DNA of 17,592 nt from positions 1-17,592 of the forward strand of contig JAFYOG010000039.1 of assembly GCA_017560285.1 (NCBI GenBank), written 5' to 3'. Below the pieces are notes generated by a model. It ran no database searches, had not been told where the DNA came from, and worked only from the letters and a program-made list of their open reading frames with translations. Source of the DNA: Clostridia bacterium. Its GTDB lineage: Bacteria > Bacillota > Clostridia > Oscillospirales > CAG-382. Positions 7,469-13,940 of the stretch are shown piece by piece (position 1 is the first letter of the stretch; each line of letters starts with the position of its first letter). The translations under genes and the position numbers were made by a program.

Positions 7469-10400
7469 TGCCATATATACGCGTAACAAAACACTCCTTG
7501 TAAGCGCAGGGGCGGGAAGCGGTAAAACTACCGTGCTAACCAACCGCCTTATCGAGCATATAAAAGAGGGCAACAGCGTTACCGATTATTTGGTGGTAAC
7601 CTTTATGAAGGCGGCTGCCGCCGATGTAAAGACAAAGCTTTACAAGGCTTTGCTAACCGCATCCAACGATAAAAATATCGATACCGAAACAAGAGCCAAG
7701 CTTTACCGCCAATTAAACCTCGTGCCCGAGGCTAACGTATGCACCATTTCTTCCTATTGCTTAAATTTGGTTAAAGAAAATTTTGCCCTTTTGGGTATAT
7801 CCCCAAAGGTAAGAGTTTTAGACGAAACCGAATCTGCTTTAATATTGCGTCAGGTAACCGAAAACCTAATAAAAAACGGCTACGAAACCGAATCTGCATC
7901 GTTTTTGCTTCTTGCCGATAATTTTTCCGGCGATAAAAGCGACGATAGCCTTACCGATAAATTAATAAAGCTTTTTAACACCCTGCAGGTTACCTTAGAT
8001 AAAAACGAAATGCTGTCTTCCTGCGCCCAATCCTTGCGCGCCGATGGGGAAGTGATAAAAGAACAAGGCTTTTTCCAAAGCAAAATGGGAAAAGAGCTAA
8101 AACAGCGGTTAGTTCTGTTTTATGATGAATTAGTTAATGCCGCAACCGATTTATATAATTACGCCGCCCCCGTTGCAAAGGATTATTATGCAAAAAATTT
8201 ATTGGCACTTTTAGAAAACTGCGAAAACTGCCGCGCTTCTCTCGATAATAATTATGTAAACTATTGCCAAGCGGCAAAGCAATCCTGCGAAAGCCTTAGG
8301 TTAGATTCCCGCGGGTGCCCCGCCGATGTTCACGAATGGGCTAAGGAAGAAAAAAAGCGTATTGCCGATGCACTAAAGGATTATTGCGCCCGCTATTGCC
8401 GCGGCGACGATGCTCTTATTGCCGAAAGCCTTTTTAAGTGTGCCGATATAGTTATCGCCATAAAGAATTTCCTTTCCGATATGGAACGGGAATACGAGCT
8501 TCAAAAGTTAGAGCTTGGCGCCTTGGATTATACCGATTTCGAGCTAAAAGCCCTGCAACTGCTTGAAACTACCGATGGAAACGGCAAATGCACGCCCACC
8601 GAGCTGTGCCTAAAAAAGCAGCAGCTGTTTAAAGAGGTTTTAATCGACGAATATCAGGACGTTAACCCCTTGCAGGATAAGCTATTTCGCCTTATTTCAG
8701 GCGGTTGCCACAGATTTATGGTTGGCGACGTAAAGCAAAGTATATATCGCTTCCGTAACGCATACCCCGATATTTTCCTTGGCTATAAAAACGATTACCC
8801 AAATATCGAAAGCGTATCCGACAGCGATTCCGCCTGCATCTTCCTGCGCGAAAACTTCCGTTGCTCACCAACAGTAATAGATTATGTAAACTACTTGTTC
8901 CAAACCATAACCCAAAACACCCCCTACCGAAACGAATACGAGGGCGAATGGCTTGTGTTCCCAAAAGAAAGGGAAGAGGATTATAAAAGCAAGTTAAAAT
9001 TCCCCGTGGTAATTGCCGTCGCCGAAAAAGAAAAGGGCATTGTAAAGGAAGCGCGCCGTAACGAGGCGGAATATATTGCCGCTGAAATTTCCCGTCTTGT
9101 GCATACCCAACCCTCTGCCGACGGTTCGCCCATAGAATATAAGGACGTTGCGGTAATGCTTAGCGCAATGAAGGGCTATTCGGTAGAATACGAAAAAGCC
9201 TTCCGCAAATACGGCATTCCCTACAAAACCTCGGTGTCCGAAAGCTTTTTGCAAAACCCGCTTATAAGCTTGGCGGTTTCTGCCCTAAGAGCTATCGACG
9301 ACCCTACCGACGATATAAGCCTTTGTGCGCTGTTGCGCAGTCCTATCTGCAATTTCACCTCTAACGACCTTTACCGTATAAGGCTTGACATAAAAGATAC
9401 AACCTTTTATAACGCCCTTTGCACCTATGGCGTTTCAAGGGCTAAAAAGACCTTTAAGGGTAAATTCCGTATAGCAAATAAGGCAAGCACAGAAAGCTCT
9501 TGCCTTGTTATAAAAGCACGTAATTTTATAAAAAGATTAAAAGCCTGGCGCAGCGAAAGCACCGGCATACTTTGCAGCGATTTTCTAAAATCCTTCTTCG
9601 TAACCTCTAATCTGTTGCGTATGTCTGCCGACGGCAACCGCCAAAGCCTGCTGTTGCTTTACGAATATGCAACACGCTACGAAAACGCACAAAACTACGG
9701 TATTTCGGGCTTTTTAGATTATTTGCAGGAGCTTTCCTCCACCAATAAAGATATATCCGACGTTGCCGTTTCCGGCGAGGATAACGCGGTTTCCTTTATA
9801 ACCGTACATAAATCCAAGGGCTTGGAATTTAAGGTGTGCTTTTTGGCTTGCGCCGAAAAAGAATTCCGCGGTCTAAAGGAAAGCGGCGATATAAACTTCC
9901 GCCGCGGCGAAGGGGTCTATTTTAAGCTAAAGGATCGCCAAAAGCTAACCACCTATAACCCAATGTGCAACGTTATTGCTTTTCATAAAGAGCAGGACCT
10001 TATCCGCGCCGAGGAATTGCGTAAATTATACGTAGCCCTAACCCGCGCCAAGGAACGGTTGTATATTACGGGCTGTATGTCTGCAGAAAAGCTTTCTCAG
10101 CCCCAAAGCCCCCTAACCGCAAAAAGCTGGCTGGAGCTTGTGCTTTATACCTCCTCCTTGGGCGAAAAAAGCTTTTTCGACCTGCAAACTATTTCTGCGG
10201 CAGAGGGCAATCAGGGCTATATCCCGCCAAATGCAAAAAGAACCGTTGCCCCCACCGAAAATATGCTAAGGGTTATCAACTATAATTACCCCTATAAATC
10301 TTCGGTTGCAACGGCGGCAAAGCTTTCGGTTTCCGAGCTTAGAGAAGGCTTGTTAGAGGATGACGAATACAACCGCACCCGGCTTACCGTGCCCAAATCC

Positions 10401-10925
10401 CGCATTGCGCTAAAGCCTGCGTTCTTGGATGATAACGGTTTTAACGCCGCCGATATAGGTACGGCAAACCACCTGTTTATGCAGTTTGCCGATTTTAAAT
10501 CTGCCGAAATAGATATTAATGCCGAATCAAAACGGCTGTTGGAAATTCGTATGCTATCCCAAGCGCAGTACGATTTGCTTAACAAAGAGGCATTAAATAG
10601 GTTTTTCCAAAGCGGTTTATACGCTCAAATTAAAAAATCCCCCAAGGTATATAGGGAAAAACGTTTTTCGGTTTCCCATACCTTAGAAAACGGCGAAACC
10701 GTGCTCGTTCAGGGTGTTATCGACTGCTTTTTTAAAAACGAAGATGGCGGTTATACCGTTGTAGATTACAAAACCGACAGAGTTACCTCTGAAGAAGAGC
10801 TTATAGAACGGCACAAAATACAGCTAATGCATTATAAAAATGCCGTAGAAAGCATGACAGGTGAGCCCGTAACAAATCTGTTGCTGTATTCCTTTGCCTT
10901 GGGTAAAGAAATATGGGTAGAGTAA
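7437..10925 (+). CDS. addA: AddAB helicase-nuclease, subunit AddA
   Basis: A 1162-residue UvrD-like superfamily 1 helicase fused to a RecB-type nuclease. AddA unwinds and degrades DNA ends so that RecA can be loaded. Helicase motifs are visible in order: Q-motif near TQAQANAI, Walker A AGAGSGKT (24-31, K30), motif II DEYQD (404-408), motif III VGDVKQSIYRFR (429-440), VHKSKGLEF (about 790-798), and motif VI VALTRAKER with R870. The nuclease shows GVID (D1096) and VVDYKT (D1110, K1112). Length is slightly below Bacillus AddA (about 1230 aa). It overlaps addB by 32 bp and the next gene by 13 bp, so the three are probably translated from one message. The start could be TTG 7443. Confidence 0.96.
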   Translation: MILKPTQAQANAIYTRNKTLLVSAGAGSGKTTVLTNRLIEHIKEGNSVTDYLVVTFMKAAAADVKTKLYKALLTASNDKNIDTETRAKLYRQLNLVPEANVCTISSYCLNLVKENFALLGISPKVRVLDETESALILRQVTENLIKNGYETESASFLLLADNFSGDKSDDSLTDKLIKLFNTLQVTLDKNEMLSSCAQSLRADGEVIKEQGFFQSKMGKELKQRLVLFYDELVNAATDLYNYAAPVAKDYYAKNLLALLENCENCRASLDNNYVNYCQAAKQSCESLRLDSRGCPADVHEWAKEEKKRIADALKDYCARYCRGDDALIAESLFKCADIVIAIKNFLSDMEREYELQKLELGALDYTDFELKALQLLETTDGNGKCTPTELCLKKQQLFKEVLIDEYQDVNPLQDKLFRLISGGCHRFMVGDVKQSIYRFRNAYPDIFLGYKNDYPNIESVSDSDSACIFLRENFRCSPTVIDYVNYLFQTITQNTPYRNEYEGEWLVFPKEREEDYKSKLKFPVVIAVAEKEKGIVKEARRNEAEYIAAEISRLVHTQPSADGSPIEYKDVAVMLSAMKGYSVEYEKAFRKYGIPYKTSVSESFLQNPLISLAVSALRAIDDPTDDISLCALLRSPICNFTSNDLYRIRLDIKDTTFYNALCTYGVSRAKKTFKGKFRIANKASTESSCLVIKARNFIKRLKAWRSESTGILCSDFLKSFFVTSNLLRMSADGNRQSLLLLYEYATRYENAQNYGISGFLDYLQELSSTNKDISDVAVSGEDNAVSFITVHKSKGLEFKVCFLACAEKEFRGLKESGDINFRRGEGVYFKLKDRQKLTTYNPMCNVIAFHKEQDLIRAEELRKLYVALTRAKERLYITGCMSAEKLSQPQSPLTAKSWLELVLYTSSLGEKSFFDLQTISAAEGNQGYIPPNAKRTVAPTENMLRVINYNYPYKSSVATAAKLSVSELREGLLEDDEYNRTRLTVPKSRIALKPAFLDDNGFNAADIGTANHLFMQFADFKSAEIDINAESKRLLEIRMLSQAQYDLLNKEALNRFFQSGLYAQIKKSPKVYREKRFSVSHTLENGETVLVQGVIDCFFKNEDGGYTVVDYKTDRVTSEEELIERHKIQLMHYKNAVESMTGEPVTNLLLYSFALGKEIWVE

Positions 10926-11335
10926 AAACCAAAGCAGATATAGATTATCCTCTTAATATAAACCAAATAAAAACCCGTATATACGACGTTAAGGAATATT
11001 TTGCCCGCAAAAAGCCCCACAAGGAGGGTGTGTTTATTGATATTCTTTTGCTTGAAGGCGCTTTTGTGTGGGTTTCCACGGGCGAGCTGTACCAATCCTT
11101 GTCTGTTAACGAAAAGCTGTTTCTTGCAAGGGACGAAAGCTTTAGCTTTTCTAACCCGCCCTTAATGGTTTCCCGCGCCGATGGTACCGTTATAGGCAAA
11201 ATCCCTCAGTCCAATTCCTTTTTGCCATATTTCCTTATGGAAAAGGGCTTGGCGGTTTGGTGTTATTTAGAGTCAAAATCCTTTAACGGCGGTCTGCCCG
11301 ATATAGGGGTTTCTATGTACTGCGAAAAATACTAA
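10913..11335 (+). CDS. Small protein coupled to addA, possible HIRAN-like domain
   Basis: A 140-residue protein that I cannot assign to a named gene. The ATG lies 13 bp inside the end of addA and has no strong Shine-Dalgarno, so it probably depends on ribosomes finishing addA. There is no signal peptide or membrane segment. Residues about 57-120 run GELYQ, LFLARDE, MVSRADGTVIGKIP, and FLMEKGLAVWCYLE. The pattern (basic-acidic strand, hydrophobic V, DG-IG-IP turn, helix ending in G) resembles the HIRAN fold found beside or inside DNA helicases, which binds DNA ends. The resemblance is by eye and weak. The position after a resection helicase agrees with a DNA-related role, but that is inference. 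Confidence 0.72.
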   Translation: MGRVKTKADIDYPLNINQIKTRIYDVKEYFARKKPHKEGVFIDILLLEGAFVWVSTGELYQSLSVNEKLFLARDESFSFSNPPLMVSRADGTVIGKIPQSNSFLPYFLMEKGLAVWCYLESKSFNGGLPDIGVSMYCEKY

Positions 11336-11340
11336 AAAAC

Positions 11341-11378
11341 AAAATGTCAACCGAAATTGCACTTTCGGTTGACATTTT
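11341..11378. promoter_or_regulatory. Palindrome: probable BirA operator, also a terminator-like hairpin
   Basis: A 16-bp perfect inverted repeat (11341-11356 and 11363-11378) surrounds a 6-nt spacer. Its core reads AATGTCAACC, 14 bp, GGTTGACATT. That has the layout of Gram-positive BirA operators (TGTTAACC-like half, about 14-16 bp, GGTTAACA-like half). It overlaps the bioY -35 box, and birA is the next gene but one. As RNA it would form a long stem just after the stop codon at 11335, so it may also end the addBA transcript, though the following T run is short (TTTT). Confidence 0.72.
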
Positions 11379-11397
11379 CACTATATAATGTTAAAAT
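11369..11397 (+). promoter_or_regulatory. sigmaA promoter of bioY
   Basis: TTGACA at 11369-11374, a 17-bp spacer and TAAAAT at 11392-11397 form a near-consensus housekeeping promoter 25 bp before the bioY start. The -35 box lies inside the right half of the BirA-like operator, so bound BirA would block RNA polymerase. A TATAAT at 11384-11389 is only 9 bp from the -35 and is less likely to be used. Confidence 0.72.
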
Positions 11398-11422
11398 ACA
11401 AAAAACAAGAAAGGGGAATGGT

Positions 11423-11950
11423 ATGAAATTATTTTCCGCAAAGAATATGGCATATATATCCTTGGGCGCCGTACTGCTTTCGGTAGGGGCGTGGGTAACC
11501 ATACCCTTTGCCGTTCCCTTTACTCTGCAAACCCTTGTGCTGTTTTTAATTTTGCATACCTTCGGCGGTAAAATAGGTTTGTTTTCAATGCTGTTATATA
11601 TCCTGCTTGGTGCCGTGGGCGTTCCCGTATTTTCGGGCTTTAACAACCTTTATGCAATGCTTGCAGGGCCTACCGCAGGCTACGTCCTTGGCTTCCTGCT
11701 GCTCTGCACCGCTTATTTCGCGTTGGAACGGTTTTTAAACCGCAATAGGGTAGTTGGCTATATATTGCCTTTTCTTTTAATCTGGGGCGTTTATGCTTGC
11801 GGTATGGGGTGGTATCTAATATACTTCCCGTCAACGCAGGGCGCATACGCCTGCTTTTCGGTTTGCGTATTGCCTTACATAGTGCCGGATATACTAAAAA
11901 TACTGTTAGCCCTTATACTTTCTCCCCGCATTAAAAAAGCTTTACGCTAA
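11423..11950 (+). CDS. bioY: Biotin transporter BioY (ECF S component)
   Basis: A 175-residue, very hydrophobic membrane protein with about six predicted helices. BioY captures biotin and works alone or with a shared EcfAAT energising module. Family signatures are visible: VPFTLQTLVL at 31-40, LLYILLGAVGVPVF at about 57-70, and AGPTAGYVLGF at 81-91. I chose the ATG at 11423, preceded by GAAAGGGG. Extending upstream in frame would translate the operator and promoter. No EcfA or EcfT gene is in the window. The last 20 bp overlap the end of birA on the other strand. BirA regulation is inferred from the operator-like palindrome. Confidence 0.93.
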   Translation: MKLFSAKNMAYISLGAVLLSVGAWVTIPFAVPFTLQTLVLFLILHTFGGKIGLFSMLLYILLGAVGVPVFSGFNNLYAMLAGPTAGYVLGFLLLCTAYFALERFLNRNRVVGYILPFLLIWGVYACGMGWYLIYFPSTQGAYACFSVCVLPYIVPDILKILLALILSPRIKKALR

Positions 11951-12881
11951 TTTCTCCGCTGTTCAAAAGCATTTCCTCGCCCTCTGGTGTAACAACCAAA
12001 AGCTCGCCGTTATCGGTAATGCTTTTTGCAATGGCGGAATAATTATTGCCGTTTTTACAAAAATAAACCGTCTTGCCCGTTACCAAGGAATATTTACGGT
12101 AATCTTCCATAAAATCCTTGCAGGGAAGTGCATAGCACAGCCTGCTTAATTCTTCAAAAATTCTTGCAGATAATCTGTTGCGGTTAATTTTTCCTGCCGC
12201 CGCGGCAATGTCTTTAATATCCTCGGGGAACTCCTTTGTGGTAAGGTTAATCCCAACCCCTATAATAATTGCCTGAACGGTGTTGCTTTCAAGGTCGGAA
12301 ACCGCCTCGGTAAGAATTCCGCATACCTTTTTGTTATCTATAAATATATCGTTGACCCATTTAATTTTAGGGCCTTTTTTTGTTTCCTGCTCTAAAATCT
12401 TTGCAACGGCAACCGCCGCGGCAGAGGTTATAGAGGTAGCATCGGTAAGGCTAACCTCGGGGTGTAAAACCGCGGTAAAATACAAGCCCGTGCCCGTGGG
12501 TGAATAAAAATCCTTACCCCGTCTGCCTCTGCCCGCAGTCTGGCTGTCGGCAACAAAAATCCCATCTAAATTTAACCCCGCGCTTACGGCGCGTTTAGCC
12601 TCGCTGTTGGTGGAATCGATGCTGTCAAACACTTTAACTTCAATGCCCTCTTTCGGCAAATAGGCTTTTATTCCGTATTCAGATAAAGCATTGCAGCCGT
12701 TTTCCAAGCAATGACCGAGATTTTTAACCGAGCTTATTATAAAGCCCTCCTGCTTAAGCAATCCAATAGCTTTTGCCACCGCACTGCGGGAAACACCGCA
12801 AACCCTTGCAATGTCCTGGCCGGAAACGTAATTCCCCCGTTGCTGCTCTAAGATATAAAGTATATTATCCCTTAAGGTCAT
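11931..12881 (-). CDS. birA: Bifunctional biotin-[acetyl-CoA-carboxylase] ligase / biotin operon repressor
   Basis: A 316-residue group II biotin-protein ligase. It makes biotinyl-AMP, transfers biotin to carboxylase carrier domains and, in the biotinyl-AMP form, represses biotin genes. An N-terminal winged HTH is present (about residues 5-55, SGQDIARVCGVSRSAVAKAI), so DNA binding is expected. The catalytic core has the STNSEAKR segment (about 90-97), the biotinyl-AMP loop GRGRRGKDF (117-125), IKWVND (173-178), NKKVCGILTE (183-192) and GVGIN. A C-terminal beta domain follows. GAGGT lies 7 nt before the ATG. The gene converges on bioY, whose promoter carries the likely operator. No bioBFAD synthesis genes are visible here. 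Confidence 0.95.
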   Translation of the reverse strand: MTLRDNILYILEQQRGNYVSGQDIARVCGVSRSAVAKAIGLLKQEGFIISSVKNLGHCLENGCNALSEYGIKAYLPKEGIEVKVFDSIDSTNSEAKRAVSAGLNLDGIFVADSQTAGRGRRGKDFYSPTGTGLYFTAVLHPEVSLTDATSITSAAAVAVAKILEQETKKGPKIKWVNDIFIDNKKVCGILTEAVSDLESNTVQAIIIGVGINLTTKEFPEDIKDIAAAAGKINRNRLSARIFEELSRLCYALPCKDFMEDYRKYSLVTGKTVYFCKNGNNYSAIAKSITDNGELLVVTPEGEEMLLNSGEISVKLF

Positions 12882-12911
12882 AATTTTACCTCAAACAAAT
12901 GATATATAACA

Positions 12912-12940
12912 AATATACCACATCAAACAAAAAATGTAAA
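12912..12940 (-). promoter_or_regulatory. sigmaA promoter of birA
   Basis: On the minus strand TTTACA (12935-12940), a 17-bp spacer and TATATT (12912-12917) form a good housekeeping promoter about 31 bp before the birA start. I see no BirA-type palindrome over it, so autoregulation is not supported. Its -35 end lies 2 bp from the start of the divergent promoter candidate at 12943. Confidence 0.6.
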
Positions 12941-12942
12941 TC

Positions 12943-12969
12943 ACTTTTTATCCCTCGCCGCATAGAATG
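12943..12969 (+). promoter_or_regulatory. Mother-cell sporulation promoter candidate (sigmaK- or sigmaE-like)
   Basis: AC at 12943-12944, a 16-bp spacer and CATAGAATG at 12961-12969 match the sigmaK pattern AC-N16/17-CATANNNTA except for the last base. Read as sigmaE, the -10 is 7/8 (CATACAAT) and TCACTTT at 12941-12947 is a 5/7 -35, but the spacer of 13 is short. No good sigmaA -35 pairs with TAGAAT at 12963-12968. Short motifs of this type can arise by chance. Confidence 0.42.
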
Positions 12970-12972
12970 GTA

Positions 12973-12998
12973 TTGATAATACATCGCGGTATTATCAA
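12973..12998 (+). other. 5' leader hairpin before the cysteine-rich gene
   Basis: TTGATAATAC (12973-12982) and GTATTATCAA (12989-12998) form a 10-bp perfect stem with a 6-nt loop. It begins about where transcription from the promoter at 12943-12969 would start and ends 7 nt before the AAGGAGG ribosome binding site (13006-13012), which stays free. This fits an mRNA-stabilising 5' stem-loop or a repressor site. Confidence 0.55.
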
Positions 12999-13019
12999 AA
13001 AGTTCAAGGAGGAATATTA

Positions 13020-13883
13020 ATGGTTGAAAGAAACAGCCCCCTCGGCGGGCTCTGCGGCAATAAACACGATCAGCTTTGCTGTGTAAGCGTAGATAAGGTT
13101 TTCGATTCAGCGCGTGATAAAGATTGTTTAGAAGACGTTCGTGTGCATCTTTGCGATGCCGCTCAGGAAGTTATAGATAAAGCCAACGCAGTTCGTACAA
13201 AAAGCGTAGAAGTTATTAATACAAACATCAATATCGAACCCGTACCCTTCAATAAGGGCTTTTATCAGGTAACTATCCGCTATTACTTCTGCGTAACTCT
13301 GGAAGCTTGCGTATGCGGCGGCAGAGTTCAAGAGGTAAAGGGTCTTTGCGCCTTCGATAAAAAGATTATCCTTTACGGTAGCGAAAAGAACGTTTCGGTG
13401 TTCACATCCGACCCCGAAAACAACAGCTTCTGCTTCGATGAACGTAACCTTCGTTGCGACAGCGAGCCTACCTTGCCTACCGTAGTAGTAGAGGTTGCAA
13501 CCCCCATTTGCTTAGACAGCAAGGTTGTAGAGCGTTGCAAAAAGTTCGGCAACTGCTGTATGTGCATCGAATCCATCCCCGAAAAAATCCGTTCCTATTT
13601 CGACGGCGATTTTGTAGATGAGGTTGGGGTAAACAACGTATTCGTAACCATCGGCGTGTTCTCGGTAATCCGTATGGAACGCCGCGTACAGCTTATGCTT
13701 CCTGCCGCCAACTTCTGTCTGCCCGAAAAAGACAGCAAGCCCGGCACCAACGATGACCCCTGCTCCGTATTCGGCAAAATGTGCTTCCCCGTAAACGAAT
13801 TTTACCCCTATGCAGTAGAAGACCGCAACGATAACGGTTGCCAACACCAAAACCGCTGCGGCTGTGAAAAAGGCTGTAAATAA
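13020..13883 (+). CDS. Cysteine-rich conserved clostridial protein of unknown function
   Basis: A 287-residue soluble protein with no signal peptide or membrane segment and 23 cysteines (about 8%). The cysteines cluster at both ends (LCGN and LCC near the N-terminus; CQHQNRCGCEKGC at the C-terminus) and at KKFGNCCMCIE in the middle. I recall similar proteins, with a DSARDKDCLEDVRV-like start, VPFNKGFYQVTIRYYF and FDKKIILYGSEKNVSVF segments, as uncharacterised proteins of spore-forming Clostridia. I know of no assigned function. AAGGAGG lies 7 nt before the ATG, and a terminator follows 23 bp after the stop. The sporulation-type promoter and cysteine content would suit a disulfide-linked spore coat protein or a metal-binding protein. 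That is inference. Confidence 0.85.
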   Translation: MVERNSPLGGLCGNKHDQLCCVSVDKVFDSARDKDCLEDVRVHLCDAAQEVIDKANAVRTKSVEVINTNINIEPVPFNKGFYQVTIRYYFCVTLEACVCGGRVQEVKGLCAFDKKIILYGSEKNVSVFTSDPENNSFCFDERNLRCDSEPTLPTVVVEVATPICLDSKVVERCKKFGNCCMCIESIPEKIRSYFDGDFVDEVGVNNVFVTIGVFSVIRMERRVQLMLPAANFCLPEKDSKPGTNDDPCSVFGKMCFPVNEFYPYAVEDRNDNGCQHQNRCGCEKGCK

Positions 13884-13905
13884 ATTATAAAATAAGCAAA
13901 AAGAG

Positions 13906-13936
13906 AACTGCCGCAATTAATTTTGCGGCAGTTTTT
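13906..13936. terminator. Bidirectional intrinsic terminator between convergent genes
   Basis: AACTGCCGCAA (13906-13916) and TTGCGGCAGTT (13923-13933) form an 11-bp GC-rich stem with a 6-nt loop. On the plus strand it is followed by a T run to 13936. On the minus strand the complement of the A-rich stretch 13893-13905 supplies the T-rich tail. It serves the cysteine-rich gene and the yfhO-like gene, whose stop is 5 bp beyond. Confidence 0.88.
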
Positions 13937-13940
13937 CTAA

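Noticed and set aside
11384..11389. TATAAT as the bioY -10 box
   Set aside because: It is only 9 bp from TTGACA. TAAAAT at 11392-11397 gives the standard 17-bp spacing.
11357..11422. In-frame codons that would extend bioY upstream
   Set aside because: They cover the operator and promoter. The ATG at 11423 has a GAAAGGGG ribosome site and begins the expected membrane protein.
12896..12930. Repeated AACAAAT-like motifs upstream of birA as a BirA operator
   Set aside because: They are direct, AT-rich and lack the GGTTNACA-type half-sites seen before bioY.
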